Shown: piece after piece, positions 36,120 to 47,819 of the stretch | How positions within the stretch are numbered: the stretch's first letter is position 1 | How the letters are laid out: every line of letters starts with the position of its first letter | NCBI GenBank assembly: GCA_034359265.1 | Contig: CP136894.1 | Span: forward strand, 34,130,501-34,194,500 | Direction: 5' to 3' | Source of the DNA: Canna indica | Taxonomy: Eukaryota; Streptophyta; Magnoliopsida; Zingiberales; Cannaceae | Length of the DNA stretch: 64,000 nucleotides | The notes under the pieces: model-generated | Database searches by the model: none | Seen by the model: the letters and a program-made list of their open reading frames with translations, nothing else | Told to the model about the DNA's origin: nothing | Made by a program: the position numbers and the translations under genes

Positions 36120-38189
36120 TGTCATGCCCCGGTTCGGGTCCACCCCCATGCCCCGAGGCGGCCCCGTTCCGAAGCGCGACAGTATGCGACTCGAAAATCA
36201 CGCAGCGGAAGGAAAATCAACAATATGGATCACAAATCATAATCAAGCATATTATGAAACAGATAATTACATTAAAAAGTCGGATGATATATATATATAT
36301 ATACATACGATAAAAGATAATTCATTCAGGTACAATATTAAATAGCGTATTTAATAATATATATTTTATAAAACTCCAAAATCATCAGTATCAAAATCAA
36401 AGTGTGTAAAGACGACAAAATAGAACAAAATACAAAACCAGTCGTCATATCAGAGCTCCAGATCTACATGCTGTCTATCAACTATCTACACATCGATCTA
36501 GAGATCAACGGCTCACCCATGCAAGTCTGAAGCAATAACAGCAGGAGTCGGCGAAAGCTGAGTAGGAGTACCATAACATGATCAACAACATGTATAAGGT
36601 GTCAACTCAACGGTAAATGACAATATAGCCTAAGATGCAGTCAAAGACAATATAGATATATACAACAAATGCTCCACACCTACTCCTAATCAACGTCAAC
36701 CAAATCAACGAGCGTATGGACAGTTGGGTAAAAACCTTGCACCCTACCACCCGCAGAGTGGCATCAACCGTCTGTTCCAATGTTGACACGACTACCCCAT
36801 CCAGCAGATAGCCCGACGAACGTCGTATCCGAGATCCACACACCCGAAGGTGCCCAAAGTGACTAGTCAATATCCATACTCTCACCCATGTCTGGAGGGT
36901 ACCACAATAAAATGGTCCTGGATCAAAGTCCTCTCCAAGGTTGTAGCCTTTAGATCGACAACTCAACTTCGACAATGCAACAAAGTGTATCACCATGATC
37001 AATGGATAATAAAATAACATCACCGATATCAACAATATAACAACTCCGAATGATCATAACATGATCAAGAGAATAACACCGTAAATAACAATATAATATC
37101 ATGCATGACATATCAAGATCAAATATAAACATCAATAAATGACAATAAAATATAACACATGCATTTCTCTACCTGTCATGTCCAATAATAATATTCAACA
37201 TGAGTTCAATGGAATTAGAAGCAATATAAAGTAGATCGAGGCAAAAGGATAAATCCGATCATTTTACTCGACAGTAATTCATCAGCAATGATAGAATTGA
37301 TCCCTAGATCCAAACTAACTATTCATGTCCCGAGTCACCATTTAATTTAATATATTATTTTTATAATATTTAATTCTTTATCCAATTAAATTAATAATTT
37401 TCTAATTATAGTATAATATTGAAAAATATAAAAATCATACTAAACGATCTCCGACCTAAAATCCGACTCAACCAGATGACTCTAATTCGTCCAATTTTTT
37501 TTATATAATTTACCTTAATTATTAATTATCTATTAGTAATTAATTTAAAATATCATTTATAATTGCACCAGATCCCAATCTATTGGACCAAATCTCCATC
37601 ACCCTCTTCCTCCCCCTTCCTCTGCTTCATGTCTGGCTCCCTTGCCTCCACCTCAATCTGTCGCCGGCCGCCCCTATTGCCGCCGGCCTACGGCCGCCCG
37701 GCGGAGCTCCGAACAGCGCCGGAAGGCATAGCCGCAGCGCGTTGTGCGTGCTGTGCATGCTCCACGCCGCGGCCTAGCTAGCTGCTACTGCGTGCAGCTG
37801 CGTCGACGCACAACGGCGTCAAGCCGTGATCCGACCACCTCTGATCTTCCCTCTCGTCTCTGATTCCATCTCGTCGATGATCACATCAGTAAAATGATGG
37901 AAAACAACAATTGAAAAGAGGGTAAGACTCCTACCTCAGATTCCGGCTCCCACGACAACGATTGTAAACTCCGGCGAGCTCCTCTTCCTTGCACTCTCCC
38001 TCTCCCTATCACCCTCTTCTCCGATGGTCGGGGGAAGAGACGGAGCCGACTCTTAAAGAGTTGGTTCCAATGGTGATGGAAGAGGCGGTGGGGGTTTTTT
38101 TACAAATAAACCCCCACACTCTCTCAAATTTCAAATTAGGTCCCTCTCTTTTTTATTTTTTATTCTTTTTTTAAACCCAGCATATAACA
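36120..38189 (-). repeat. 5' LTR of the 26-38 kb chromovirus
   Basis: 2,070 bp from TGTCATGCCCC to CATATAACA. It differs from the 3' LTR by scattered substitutions and small indels, including an (AT)n expansion at 36289-36303. Target duplication ACATT follows. Confidence 0.88.
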
Positions 38190-38194
38190 ACATT

Positions 38195-38562
38195 AGAAAA
38201 CAATAATTATACTTGGTCAACATTTTAATTAGATCAAAACATTCAAACATGTTCAATCAAGGTAGGAAGAGCTACTAAAGGGACAATTTATCACTTATTA
38301 CTTCTGAAGCCATTAACAAGAACCATAAGATACAAAATGGCCGTCAAACAAATTTAATTTTGAGGGGGGACATGTCATACTCCCTCTCCTATCTCTTTCT
38401 TTGTGTGTACCTCTTGCTTTGGGATATTTTTTTTCAGAAAATGGAATTGTTCCTTGCCTCACTGAAACAAAATCCACCGCAGGTCTCCTTTATGGTAGGG
38501 CACTCACATGATCACATGCACAACACATTTGTGTCAATACAATATGTTGTAATGCTTTTCTT
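38195..38562 (-). other. 3' flank of the galactosyltransferase gene
   Basis: This is the 368 bp between the stop codon and the chromovirus target duplication. It holds the presumed 3'UTR. I cannot fix a polyadenylation site, and no other gene is seen. Confidence 0.5.
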
Positions 38563-41500
38563 TCATAAGACTGCACTCCAAAGAGTTTTTTCACCTTCGC
38601 CGCATCGTCGGTGGACCTCCTTGATCCTTTCCGCTGAGTTGCATATACCACTGCAGGTCCAGTCAAATGAGGCAACACAGATGTTACCTGCCTGAGCTTT
38701 CCATTCACAGTCTGCATACATCAGTAATGCATTAGTTTTTACTCTTTAGCTCAATCACTGTACCAAAAAGTTAACACTTGATACAACTGTTAGACTGTAG
38801 AGATTACTGAGATTAGAACTTTAGAAGAATTATTACACTAGACTTGAAATTATCAGAACAATCTAACATTCCCTGAATTATTCTATTGAATTACTTTAGT
38901 ATTCTAATTATTTATTTTAAGCAACTAAAAGGACCGCTGCCACCACTCAAGAGAGCAGTAGAATAAGAAGAAAAGTAAACAACTATATCAAAGTCATCCA
39001 TATTTGATTCTTTTGGAGAAGCTTTTCAGTCAGCACAAGCAAGGGAGCATAATCCACCATGAGAACTACCAGTTGATGGCATCGAATGAAATAAAGGAAG
39101 TAAAAAAGAAGATCGTTTCATGTGCCTGAATTGCTAACTTACCAGGTGGAGTACCACAACAAAGTTTTCGGTCATCAATATGTTCAACATCAAGTCCGAT
39201 AAACCATGATCCTAGAGAAACATCCTCATTTGCATACTTGTGAAGCACATGCCTGGTGTAAGGAGACAAGAGAAGACATATTAATTACAGGTAGTTCATG
39301 GTTTAGAATGTAAGATCAAGAGACTCAAATGCCCAAAAATTCTATGCTAAATCAATGTAGCTTACTGATTCATGGATATATAATTAGCTAAGTCCTTGGA
39401 AATGGCATATAGCTGACCCGTTGCATGCCGGAAATACTTATTTCCCTCCTCCCCAAATTTCCAATACTCAGGTTCATGATATCTCACTCCCCTGTGCAAC
39501 AACAGGTTATATATATTAAGACTTTGTCTGAATCATAATTGCCAACCACAAACATTCAACATTACAAAAACATGCTTACTTCTGAGCTAGGACAGGACCA
39601 GATTTCATACATCCAATGTACACCCGAGGTTTCGACCGATGCTTGGCCAGAGTTGTTCCAAGAGTTGCTACAGTGTCCAAATATAGATGACTTAGACAAA
39701 TTTGAAAATAGTTCCACTATATATGATCACTAGGTTCAATGTCTTCTTTCAATTTGTCCATGAACTATTTAAATTGCAATTATTGTGGTTGTTCATGAAC
39801 TATACACATTGCATATGTACATAATTATGCAAAAACTTTGATTATAAGCATAGATATATAGATGCATATCCTATTTATATATCTGGGGATGCAAACAAGA
39901 TTAGATACTTCACATACCTATATTAACATGTACATCATTATTTACTTTAATGTAGAAATTAGATACTTCACGTACCTATATTTACATGTACATCATCATC
40001 TACTTTGATGTAGAAATCAGCATCCCACATAGAGACAGCAGTTGCAAAATATATTTTAGTTTTAGCAGATAACTCAAGATAGCCTTCAACATGATCCTGC
40101 ATAAATATTTGCACAATATATTAGATCAACAGTACATTCATGCAAAAAATAAAACAAATAAATTCAACCAAAGGAGGACATCCAACCAGCCTCATGAAGT
40201 CGCCATGCTTTCTGTGTTCAGCTTCAATTGCCTTGTCCAAAATTCCACCAGAAGTAGCACTGTGACAACATCTCAAATATATGAACTGCAGTAGATGAAC
40301 ATGGAAGCAAAGAAGGGAAAGGAATAATCCATATGAACATGTTAAAGTTACTGATGAAAGAATGTACACACCTGTGACCAATGACAAAGCGAACGATGAT
40401 TCCTTTCTCTTCCTCCAACTTCTTTCTTTTTTCACCTATTGTATTTCACATTATGAATTTGATGATTAGATCCAATAAACTGTCAAAGTATCAAGTAAAA
40501 GAAAGTAGATGAAACATCAAACCTTGAGGCATCCAAGTAGCACGAACTGAATCTCTTCTTCTGCGACTACTAAACGCAGTATTGATTCCAATAACCATCA
40601 AATACTTCCTCCGACCACCAGATTCCGTAGCCTTTAGGGTCTCTGATAATGGAGCACAACTGAGAATTGACTCTTGTGCAGCTCTGGCAGCTGCTAATTC
40701 CATTTCTAGGTCTGATATTGTTTTATCTAGAGAACTGCACAAGTGGTACTATTACTGAACACAATATAATTATTTGATCAACTTCAGTGACTTCAGACTT
40801 AAAATGGGAATCCAAAAGAATATTTATACTTACTGTACAACTTCTTGTGGATTTGTAGCATGGCTGAGGACTTTCTTTTCATCAATCTGAATCACATGAA
40901 AAGAGAAAAATTTAGAAGGTTTTATCTCTTTCTTTTGGCAAAGCATATATATGAATCTGTTTTTTCAGCAAGAAGAGAATGCAATAACATATTATCAAAA
41001 ACAAAAAAAAAGAATGCAACAACGTTCATTACTAATTACATTGTCAAAGAAGCAATTAATTGAAATAAATTATTGGTAAAGTAATTGGCATGAGTTTAAC
41101 ACTCACCATTCTTGGATTGCAGTCACCAGTAACTAGATTAAGCTTGTTGTCTTCTGTTTCTGTTTTCCTGATGAGGTCCTTTGCTTCAGGCATCCTCCAA
41201 CTGTATTCGATGTTACAGGAAAAAAAATATTTCGATTTTTTTTAAAAAAAAAGAGAAACACCAAACGAATGAAGTTTGTACCGCCCTCAATTAAAAACTG
41301 ACCATTTTTATTTTTTTACAAGGAAAAGATGAAATCAATTGATCATTATGATTAAATGCGGCTCTACGAACAAAAAATAAATAAAAATTCCAACTCTGCA
41401 AACAATAAATAAGGCTCTTTGGGTTGAAATTTAGGTTAAAGATATTCTTTTACAAGACTTGGTCGAGTTACAAATTAATAACCACTCAAATTCTAAACTG

Positions 41501-41842
41501 ACAATATGATATCAATGGATGAGTGTGACGAAAACTGGTCATGTACAAAATCCAAAAACCATAAACTATAAAAAACTATAAGTATATCCAACTCTACAAA
41601 GAGTCTTTTGGTTGAAATCCAGATTAAAGATCTCTTTTTTGACATGAAACAAGCCAAATATAAGAAGCTAGGGGCTCGAAACGAAGGAACTTAAGCAGAG
41701 GAAATAGGCACCTGTTGGTGAAAAGCAGACCTACGCAAAAGCTTCCAAGGCAAAGCATAAAGGTCCATTTTTTGGACACCATTACCCTCGCCGACAATTC
41801 TCCTCCCCTGCCACTGCCTCCACTTGCTCTCTTGAAGCTCAT
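38563..41842 (-). CDS. B3GALT: Probable beta-1,3-galactosyltransferase, 11 exons, 404 aa, intact
   Basis: This Golgi type II membrane glycosyltransferase (GT31; DUF4094 then Galactosyl_T) transfers galactose from UDP-galactose in beta-1,3 linkage; glycan or arabinogalactan acceptors are usual, but the exact substrate is unknown. Exons on the minus strand: 41842-41712, 41194-41107, 40886-40834, 40734-40523, 40435-40372, 40259-40187, 40096-39976, 39667-39580, 39491-39366, 39252-39143, 38711-38563. All introns are GT-AG and the exons join to 1,215 nt without a stop. Residues 26-41 form the membrane anchor after a short basic tail. [17 protein letters not shown] is conserved, RATWMP precedes the catalytic fold, the metal-binding DDD is at 240-242 and EDVSLGSW starts at 328. 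The chosen start gives MSFKRASGG, the usual family N-terminus. Length is typical. This is the only gene in the window without damage. Confidence 0.95.
39901..40018 (-). repeat. 58-bp tandem duplication of the exon 7 end with its splice donor
   Basis: Units 39901-39958 and 39959-40018 are near-identical. The exon copy carries the last 43 nt of exon 7, including the DDD codons, and the donor GTACGTG. The intron copy repeats these with the DDD codons changed to AAT AAT GAT and a donor GTATGTG at 39911-39917. Use of the second donor would add 58 nt and shift the frame. Confidence 0.85.
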
Positions 41843-42208
41843 AGCTGCTATCCTCTTCTTCTCCCCCTCTTATCGCGCACCAAGAGCCATTAAAATTCGC
41901 CTCCAATCGCCACTCCTCATCTCAAATTCCGGATAAAAATTCTACCTTTCACGGCGGAGAAAGTATATCGATGAAACAGAAGGAGCCGGAGAGGACAAAA
42001 ACCACCGATTTCCGAATTCAGCAGCGGAGAGAATCAAAATTGCTTCAGAGAAGAAGCGAAGCAAATCAAAGCGACAGATAAAAATGGTTCTTTGGCCGCG
42101 TAGTCTTCGGTTTTGGACTCTTCCTCTCCACTCTTAGTCTATTTCTCTGTTTGGGGTGGACTGTGGAGGAAGGAAAAGAGACCCACCAACCGAAGGAAGA
42201 GGGAAATG

Positions 42209-42215
42209 CTTTATA
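42209..42215 (-). promoter_or_regulatory. Candidate TATA box of the galactosyltransferase gene
   Basis: TATAAAG on the minus strand lies about 370 bp upstream of the start codon. That would leave a 5'UTR near 330 bp. No experimental start site is known, so this is positional inference. Confidence 0.4.
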
Positions 42216-42384
42216 AGTTATAAGTATAACAAAAAAAGATTACCACATGACATTTGTTCTCTTCAACAAAATTTTACTTTTTCATTCATATAGTTTGATT
42301 AAAATATACCTAACTAGGGCGAAAAATATACTATATGAAAATATACTATATGAAAATAAACTAAGAAATGATTAAAATTGAATT

Positions 42385-42427
42385 AGACCTAACTAGAAAC
42401 GTCCATACTCACGAAACAGACTAAGTC
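42385..42427 (+). repeat. Gypsy (Tat-like) LTR fragment A, left piece
   Basis: CATACTCACGAAACAGACTAAGTC joins to 50612 onward once the Copia element at 42428-50606 is removed, and aligns with 52950 onward (fragment B). AAGTC at 42423-42427 is the left target duplication of that Copia element. Confidence 0.7.
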
Positions 42428-43564
42428 TATAAGTCGAATTGTCTACACTAGAGGGGGTTGAATAGTGTGTTAAACTTGAAGCCTAATCCAATTTTAATCA
42501 TTTCTTAGTTTACTTAGACAATTCACAATAGGAAGATAAATGTGGAAGCAAGATACACAACAAGTAATTCAATCCGCAAAGTAAGCAATGCTAACAAGTC
42601 GATTTATACTGATTCGGCCCCAATTCCACTTCACTACCTAAAAATTCAATGCGTAAAATATGTCACAATAGGTTATAGAGGTTCATAGGAAAGCTTAGAA
42701 CGGTGTTATTTAGGCACATAACAACATAGAGGTCGGGCTCAACATAAAGAAATGACTATTTTTATGTCCATTATAGGCAGGTCGAACCTTCGATCGACCG
42801 AATGGTTACTGGATGTTTCCAGGAACCTTCGGTCGAAGTCCAGTCAACCTTTTGGTCTAGCGAACCATCGGCCGAAACTGCACTAAAGGCATTTTCAGCA
42901 AGGTTCTTTCTTTGAATCCTTATTTACATTCTTAACTTAAGATTTATACTTTAAAACATAAATGTTAATTAAGGATTACCCCCATTTGGATTCAATAAAA
43001 ATATCTAGAAAATCAAATTCCTTAAGAATCAAAATCTAACTTTTAGGGTTTAGTATAAATTTGCTAAAATCGAAAATTTTATAATCTCTCGGGTCAAATA
43101 TAGATAAGTTAAAGGTTTCTAAAAATTTCTTTAAAATATGTCTTTAACTTGTTTCTACCTAATGAACAATTACCGGGACTTTTGGTGCCAAGAAAGAGTC
43201 TAAGTCATGTAACCCTCCAAGGAGCACCCTAGGCTTAGAGAATTTCTGGACCGTTTTTTGATTTTTCTGGTTTTCATATTTTGGGGTTCGGGTTTCGGGT
43301 TTCAGGTTTCGGTTTATGAGTTCTTATGCATCAAATAGTAGATATACATATAATCTAGACACTCTAGACCTAGACTCAAACTTCCCGATGAATCCCGAGC
43401 GTCGATGAGCGTCCTTGTTAATGATTCCACTATTTTTTTCGATTGGGGACGTCATGCAGTAACCGACTTGGAACATGAAAATATTTCTCCATGAAAATAT
43501 TAGTTTCATATTTTTTATCATCAAAGCTGAGATTAAGACCACGGTTGAAAATCTTAGGCCAACA
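42428..43564 (-). repeat. 3' LTR of the Sirevirus-like element
   Basis: Plus-strand start TATAAGTCG (TG mutated to TA) and end TTAGGCCAACA. The GAGGGGGTTGAATAGTGTG block near 42451 is shared with the other Sirevirus-like LTRs in the window. Confidence 0.85.
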
Positions 43565-43579
43565 ATCTCCCTCTTCTTG
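43565..43579 (-). other. Polypurine tract of the Sirevirus-like element
   Basis: CAAGAAGAGGGAGAT on the minus strand abuts the 3' LTR start TGTTGGCC, the arrangement typical of this Copia lineage. Confidence 0.85.
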
Positions 43580-45700
43580 ATGATGGCAAATAATCTTAAG
43601 AAAATATCTTCAAAATAAGCAAAAGGAAATCAATCATGGGATTTCTCTCCCTGTCATCATGCATATCTAAATAAATAACTCTCCCTATCTGTATTCATAG
43701 TTTTCCTATATTTTCTTCCATTTTACCTATATTTTTCGCCCTCTTTTGATATCAATCAAAAAGGACAAAAAAAGTCAACTATGGTCAAAGTTGGGACCTA
43801 AAAACTAGTTTTCATGAAGACATGTAGATCTCAACTCAAGGGATGAAAACATCAAATTCAATGTGGGACTAAATAATACATGATGTCAAGAAATGATAGT
43901 CAAACTTCAAAACTAGGAATCATGCATTAACTCAAATATCGATATTTTCAAGTATCATACAAGAAGTCGAAAATCATTTTAGAAATAATTTTTCTCACCA
44001 AAAGAGTAAAACGATACCAAAATTGAATTCAAAATATTATACTTGAAGTCTCATTTGAAAATTTCGACAAAAATCTAAAGTATCAAAAATGAGCACTTAG
44101 GAACAATGATACTTTAAGATTTCTAATCATATTCATACTCAAGATTTTTGAAAATTTATGCCTCAAACTAGATTTTTCAATGAAGATGCAGATTCAAGAA
44201 TCAACCAAAAGTCATTTTTCTATAATTTTGTAAAATTAACTAAGTTCTAGTTGCATTTTCATAAATGACTGAAATTTTTATGACATTTTCAGATTTTATT
44301 CAAACTTTTAAAATACCAAGATATGATCATGTAAAGCATGTTTGACAAGTTTAAAATGAAAATAATGTCATTTACCTAAAATTTCAACTTAGCCTGATTT
44401 CAATAAGAAAACAACTAATTTAACATAAATCTAACTAAGCATCAACCTTATAATTACTCATGGTTTTTCAAATTTAAATATATGGACACCTAACATGAGT
44501 GAATTTAAACATGTTCCTTAAATATGGATTAAAAATGAACCTCTAAGTCAATTTATTGACTTGGGTCAACTTGGTTCAAAATAGGTTATCATGTAATGCC
44601 CTCTATGTTATTTTATCCATATCCATATGAAATTTTCATTCTAAATGCATGGAAATATGTCATATCTATTCCTAAATATGTTTATAAAGTTTGGACCTAA
44701 AATGAAGTGTCTAAGTCAATATGTTGACTTAGATCAAATTTTCTCAAGTTTAGGTCTCCTAAGATCAACTAGGTATCATCTTGTTGATCTACACATGAAT
44801 TTTTAACTCTAAACACCTAGAAGCATGTCATGTGTATATCTAAATATGTTTAACTAGTTTGGACTTAAAAGTATATCTTTAATGATAGATATCAACCTTG
44901 AGCAATTTTCACTAAATGAAATGTGCCCAAGTGCTAAAATTATACCTACTAATTAGAATTCAAAGATTTGTCATGCAATTTCAATCACGAGTATAAAGAC
45001 ACTAATAACACACAAATATTGAGGTATTAGACTAGAATTTTGTGAAAATTGACATCATACCTTATAAATGAAAGTTTTGCCAAACTTATCATTCTCATTT
45101 TAATTGACATTTTATTTAAACTTAGATTTAACTTGCATGAGGAAATAATTGGTAATATACTGACAGAATCATTTCAAGCAAGTTAATCACTCTGGATAAG
45201 AAAGTAAGCATCAAAGTTTTCATTCAAAATACAACTTTGCTAAATAGTTAAAGATTCATTTCAAGAAGTACGATACGATGCCAAAATGAATCAAAGAGAT
45301 CACAAAAATATGAAATTTTGAAAAGTAAGATCTTCATCCCTTCCTATTAGTTGAAAATCGAAAGGTCACAATGAGTCTACAATTTAGAACCGCAAGATTG
45401 CATGAGTCCGTTATAGGCTACATAGATATCCGAGGAGATCGAAAAATCAAAAACAAAAAATTATTTTCAAAATACTATGAAGATTGGATAAAACCAACTC
45501 AAATCAAATACATATTATTTACTCTAATCTTTAAAAGAAATAAGATGAGCATAGGGAATGATACCAAATATACTTAGATGCCAACTTTCATACCTATGAC
45601 ATCATGGTAGCTTAAAGTTGCAACCAAAGGTGTATTCTTTATTCAAGTCCATGGTCAACTTCAATATTCATCATTTTTTCATCTTTGTGTGGTAGCCCCC
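43580..45700 (-). other. Non-coding internal stretch in place of pol
   Basis: About 2.1 kb of AT-rich sequence with no domain where pol should be. Weak direct repeats of a TCTAAGTCAATxxxTTGACTT pattern occur near 44560-44730. Confidence 0.6.
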
Positions 45701-45719
45701 CCTACAAAAGAAGATGAGA

Positions 45720-46740
45720 CTTTTAGTACCCAAATGACTTTAGATCCTTGGGGGTGAATTGGCCTAGGAATCCAAAGTGTCCTAACCACACTTGGATTCT
45801 TCTTAATTGCACAATCATAGATAGTATGACCTTATATACCACAACAAATATAATGTCCACGAAACTTTTTAATTTTATCATTCTTGTGAACATGAGATCT
45901 AGAGGTTGAATAATTAGCATGAGAAGTATGAGAAGCATGAGTATTCAATGTATCATTTCTCATTCTAGAAGTCTTAAAAGATGAAACTTTTGTAAATTCA
46001 TTAACATTTTTACTCAATACTAAAACCTCATTTTTTAAGTCATCCATGGGTTTATATAAAGCATGCATTTGAGATTTCACATATAATTTTTCTTTTTGAT
46101 TTTTGAGTTTTCATTTTTCAAAATCTCATTCTCATTTTTTAAACCATTTTTCAAATTTTTATTTTCAAGCTTTAAATCCTTAAGCTCAAGTTTTAACATA
46201 TCATGACAAGGATCAAATGAGCTAGATTTCAATTTCTCACTTTCTAATTCTAGAGCATGCATATGTGAACTAAGTCTAGAATTCTCCTTTCTATTCTTCT
46301 TATTTTTCTTATCCTTTTTCAAAAGCAAGGCATATAGTTTTTGACTTTCTTCTAATAATTCTTCATATGATATTTCAAGAGAACACGAAGAACTATTATC
46401 ACAATTACTATCAAAGTCTTGAACGTGACTAGAAGGGGAAGAGTGTACCTCATCATTGATACACATGAGGCAAACTTTTGAAGTGGCTTTATAGTCATGG
46501 CAAAATGATGCTTCTTTTGAATGGGATGATGATGTTGAAGTATTTGACATCTTCTTTGCCTTGTTCATTAATGAATGACAATTCTTCTTAACGTGACCCT
46601 TCTCTTTGCACAAGTAGCAAATGACATCCCTCTTTCGACATTTAGTGCTTCTTTAACTAGAAAAACTTTGGGCTTCAAAATCCAAGTTAGTAGTAGGTGG
46701 ATGACCATTGTCATCACTACCTTAACTCTTCAGTTTTTGC
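45720..46740 (-). pseudogene. Sirevirus-like gag remnant with two zinc knuckles and a coiled coil
   Basis: On the minus strand the frame reads CYLCKEKGHVKKNC (CX2CX4HX4C knuckle, nucleic-acid binding), then a serine- and histidine-rich linker and a long lysine/glutamate-rich coiled coil (LKLELKDLKLENKNLKNG). A frameshift near 46079 is followed by YICCGI-stop-GHTIYDC (second knuckle) and VWVLK-like sequence near 45730. Two knuckles separated by a coiled coil fit Sirevirus Gag. The N-terminal UBN2-like part (46740-47050) is only weakly visible. A stop and a frameshift make it non-functional as it stands. Confidence 0.75.
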
Positions 46741-47060
46741 ATAAATCACAAGTCAAAGTACAATACATGATTTTCCCAAGTATTTCATTAGGTAATGAAC
46801 AATTCTTGAGAATTTTATTTGAACATGTCAATTTCATTTTGGCTCCAATCATGCATGTTCTTTCTAGGTTCGATAAATTCATTTGTCAACATATTGAAAA
46901 CATCTAAACCTTGGGACTTTAGAAAAGTATACATCATTGGTTTCCAAAAACCAAAGTTTAAACCATCTAACCCAGGTAGTTGGATGCTACCAACTCTAGT
47001 GTCATTTCCGGATCAAAGCAAAGTGTAGAAGAGATTGTGAAATCTCAAGCTACAGACCTG

Positions 47061-47071
47061 CTATGATACCA
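47061..47071 (-). other. Primer binding site of the Sirevirus-like element
   Basis: TGGTATCATAG on the minus strand, two bases inside the 5' LTR. It differs by one base from TGGTATCAGAG. Confidence 0.8.
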
Positions 47072-47819
47072 AATGTAAGTCGAATGGCCTATACTACAAG
47101 GGGGGTGTATAGTGTGTTAATTAAACTTGAAGCATAATTTCGGTTTTAATAGTTTCTTAGATTACTTAGGCAATTCACAATAGGATGATAAATTCGAAAG
47201 CAGGATACACAACAAGTAATTCAATGCGAAAAGTAAGCAACGCTAACAAGTCAATTTATAGTGGTTCGACCCGCATGCCTACTCCGTTTAGAATTTTCAA
47301 ACTTAACTTTACTAGATTATGAACGTTTCCCTTACAATGAGGACCTTTTCCCTGAAGAGTCTCCACTCTCATACCGAAGGCACTTCCACACCCGAAATCT
47401 CCACATTCCTATCGAGAACACTCTTCCACCTCAAACTCTAAATGACAACAATCACTAATCTTAGTAAACTAAGTTTACACCGGTGGATTTACGCCTTAAA
47501 ACCAAGGGAACCACCTAACTCAAAATCTACACACTAGATCTTTACACAACTTGAAAAATACAACAAATAAATAATAAAATGCACAAGTAATAGCGAGCAA
47601 ATAATAAACAACACAAACTGAGCTCTCAAACGATGAATCCTAGCTCATCTTGATGCTTTTGATGATGAAACAATGAAGATAAGACTCAATCATAGAGATG
47701 AGGGATCAAAACTAGGGTTTCCACAACAATTGGCTCAATGAGGCTTAAGGATCATCGAAGGATGTCACAATAGGTTCCAGAGGTTCATAGGAAGGCTTGT
47801 ATGGGTGTTATATAGGAAG

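Larger units (their letters stand above)
26100..38189 (-). mobile_element. Chromovirus (Ty3/Gypsy, Tekay/Del-like), minus strand, with a nested solo LTR
   Basis: Identical target duplications ACATT lie at 26095-26099 and 38190-38194. The LTRs (26100-28252 and 36120-38189) start TGTCAYGCCC on the plus strand and end CATATAACA. On the minus strand a perfect PBS TGGTATCAGAGC lies just inside the 5' LTR, and a polypurine tract lies before the 3' LTR. Gag, protease, RT, RNase H, integrase and a chromodomain-type end follow in order. It carries a 2.8-kb solo LTR (29844-32674). It ends 368 bp beyond the stop codon of the galactosyltransferase gene. Confidence 0.92.

Noticed and set aside
36607..37035. 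142-codon minus-strand frame as a gene
   Set aside because: It lies inside an LTR of the 26-38 kb chromovirus; the same frame is shortened in the other LTR at 26793-27038 and has no domain.
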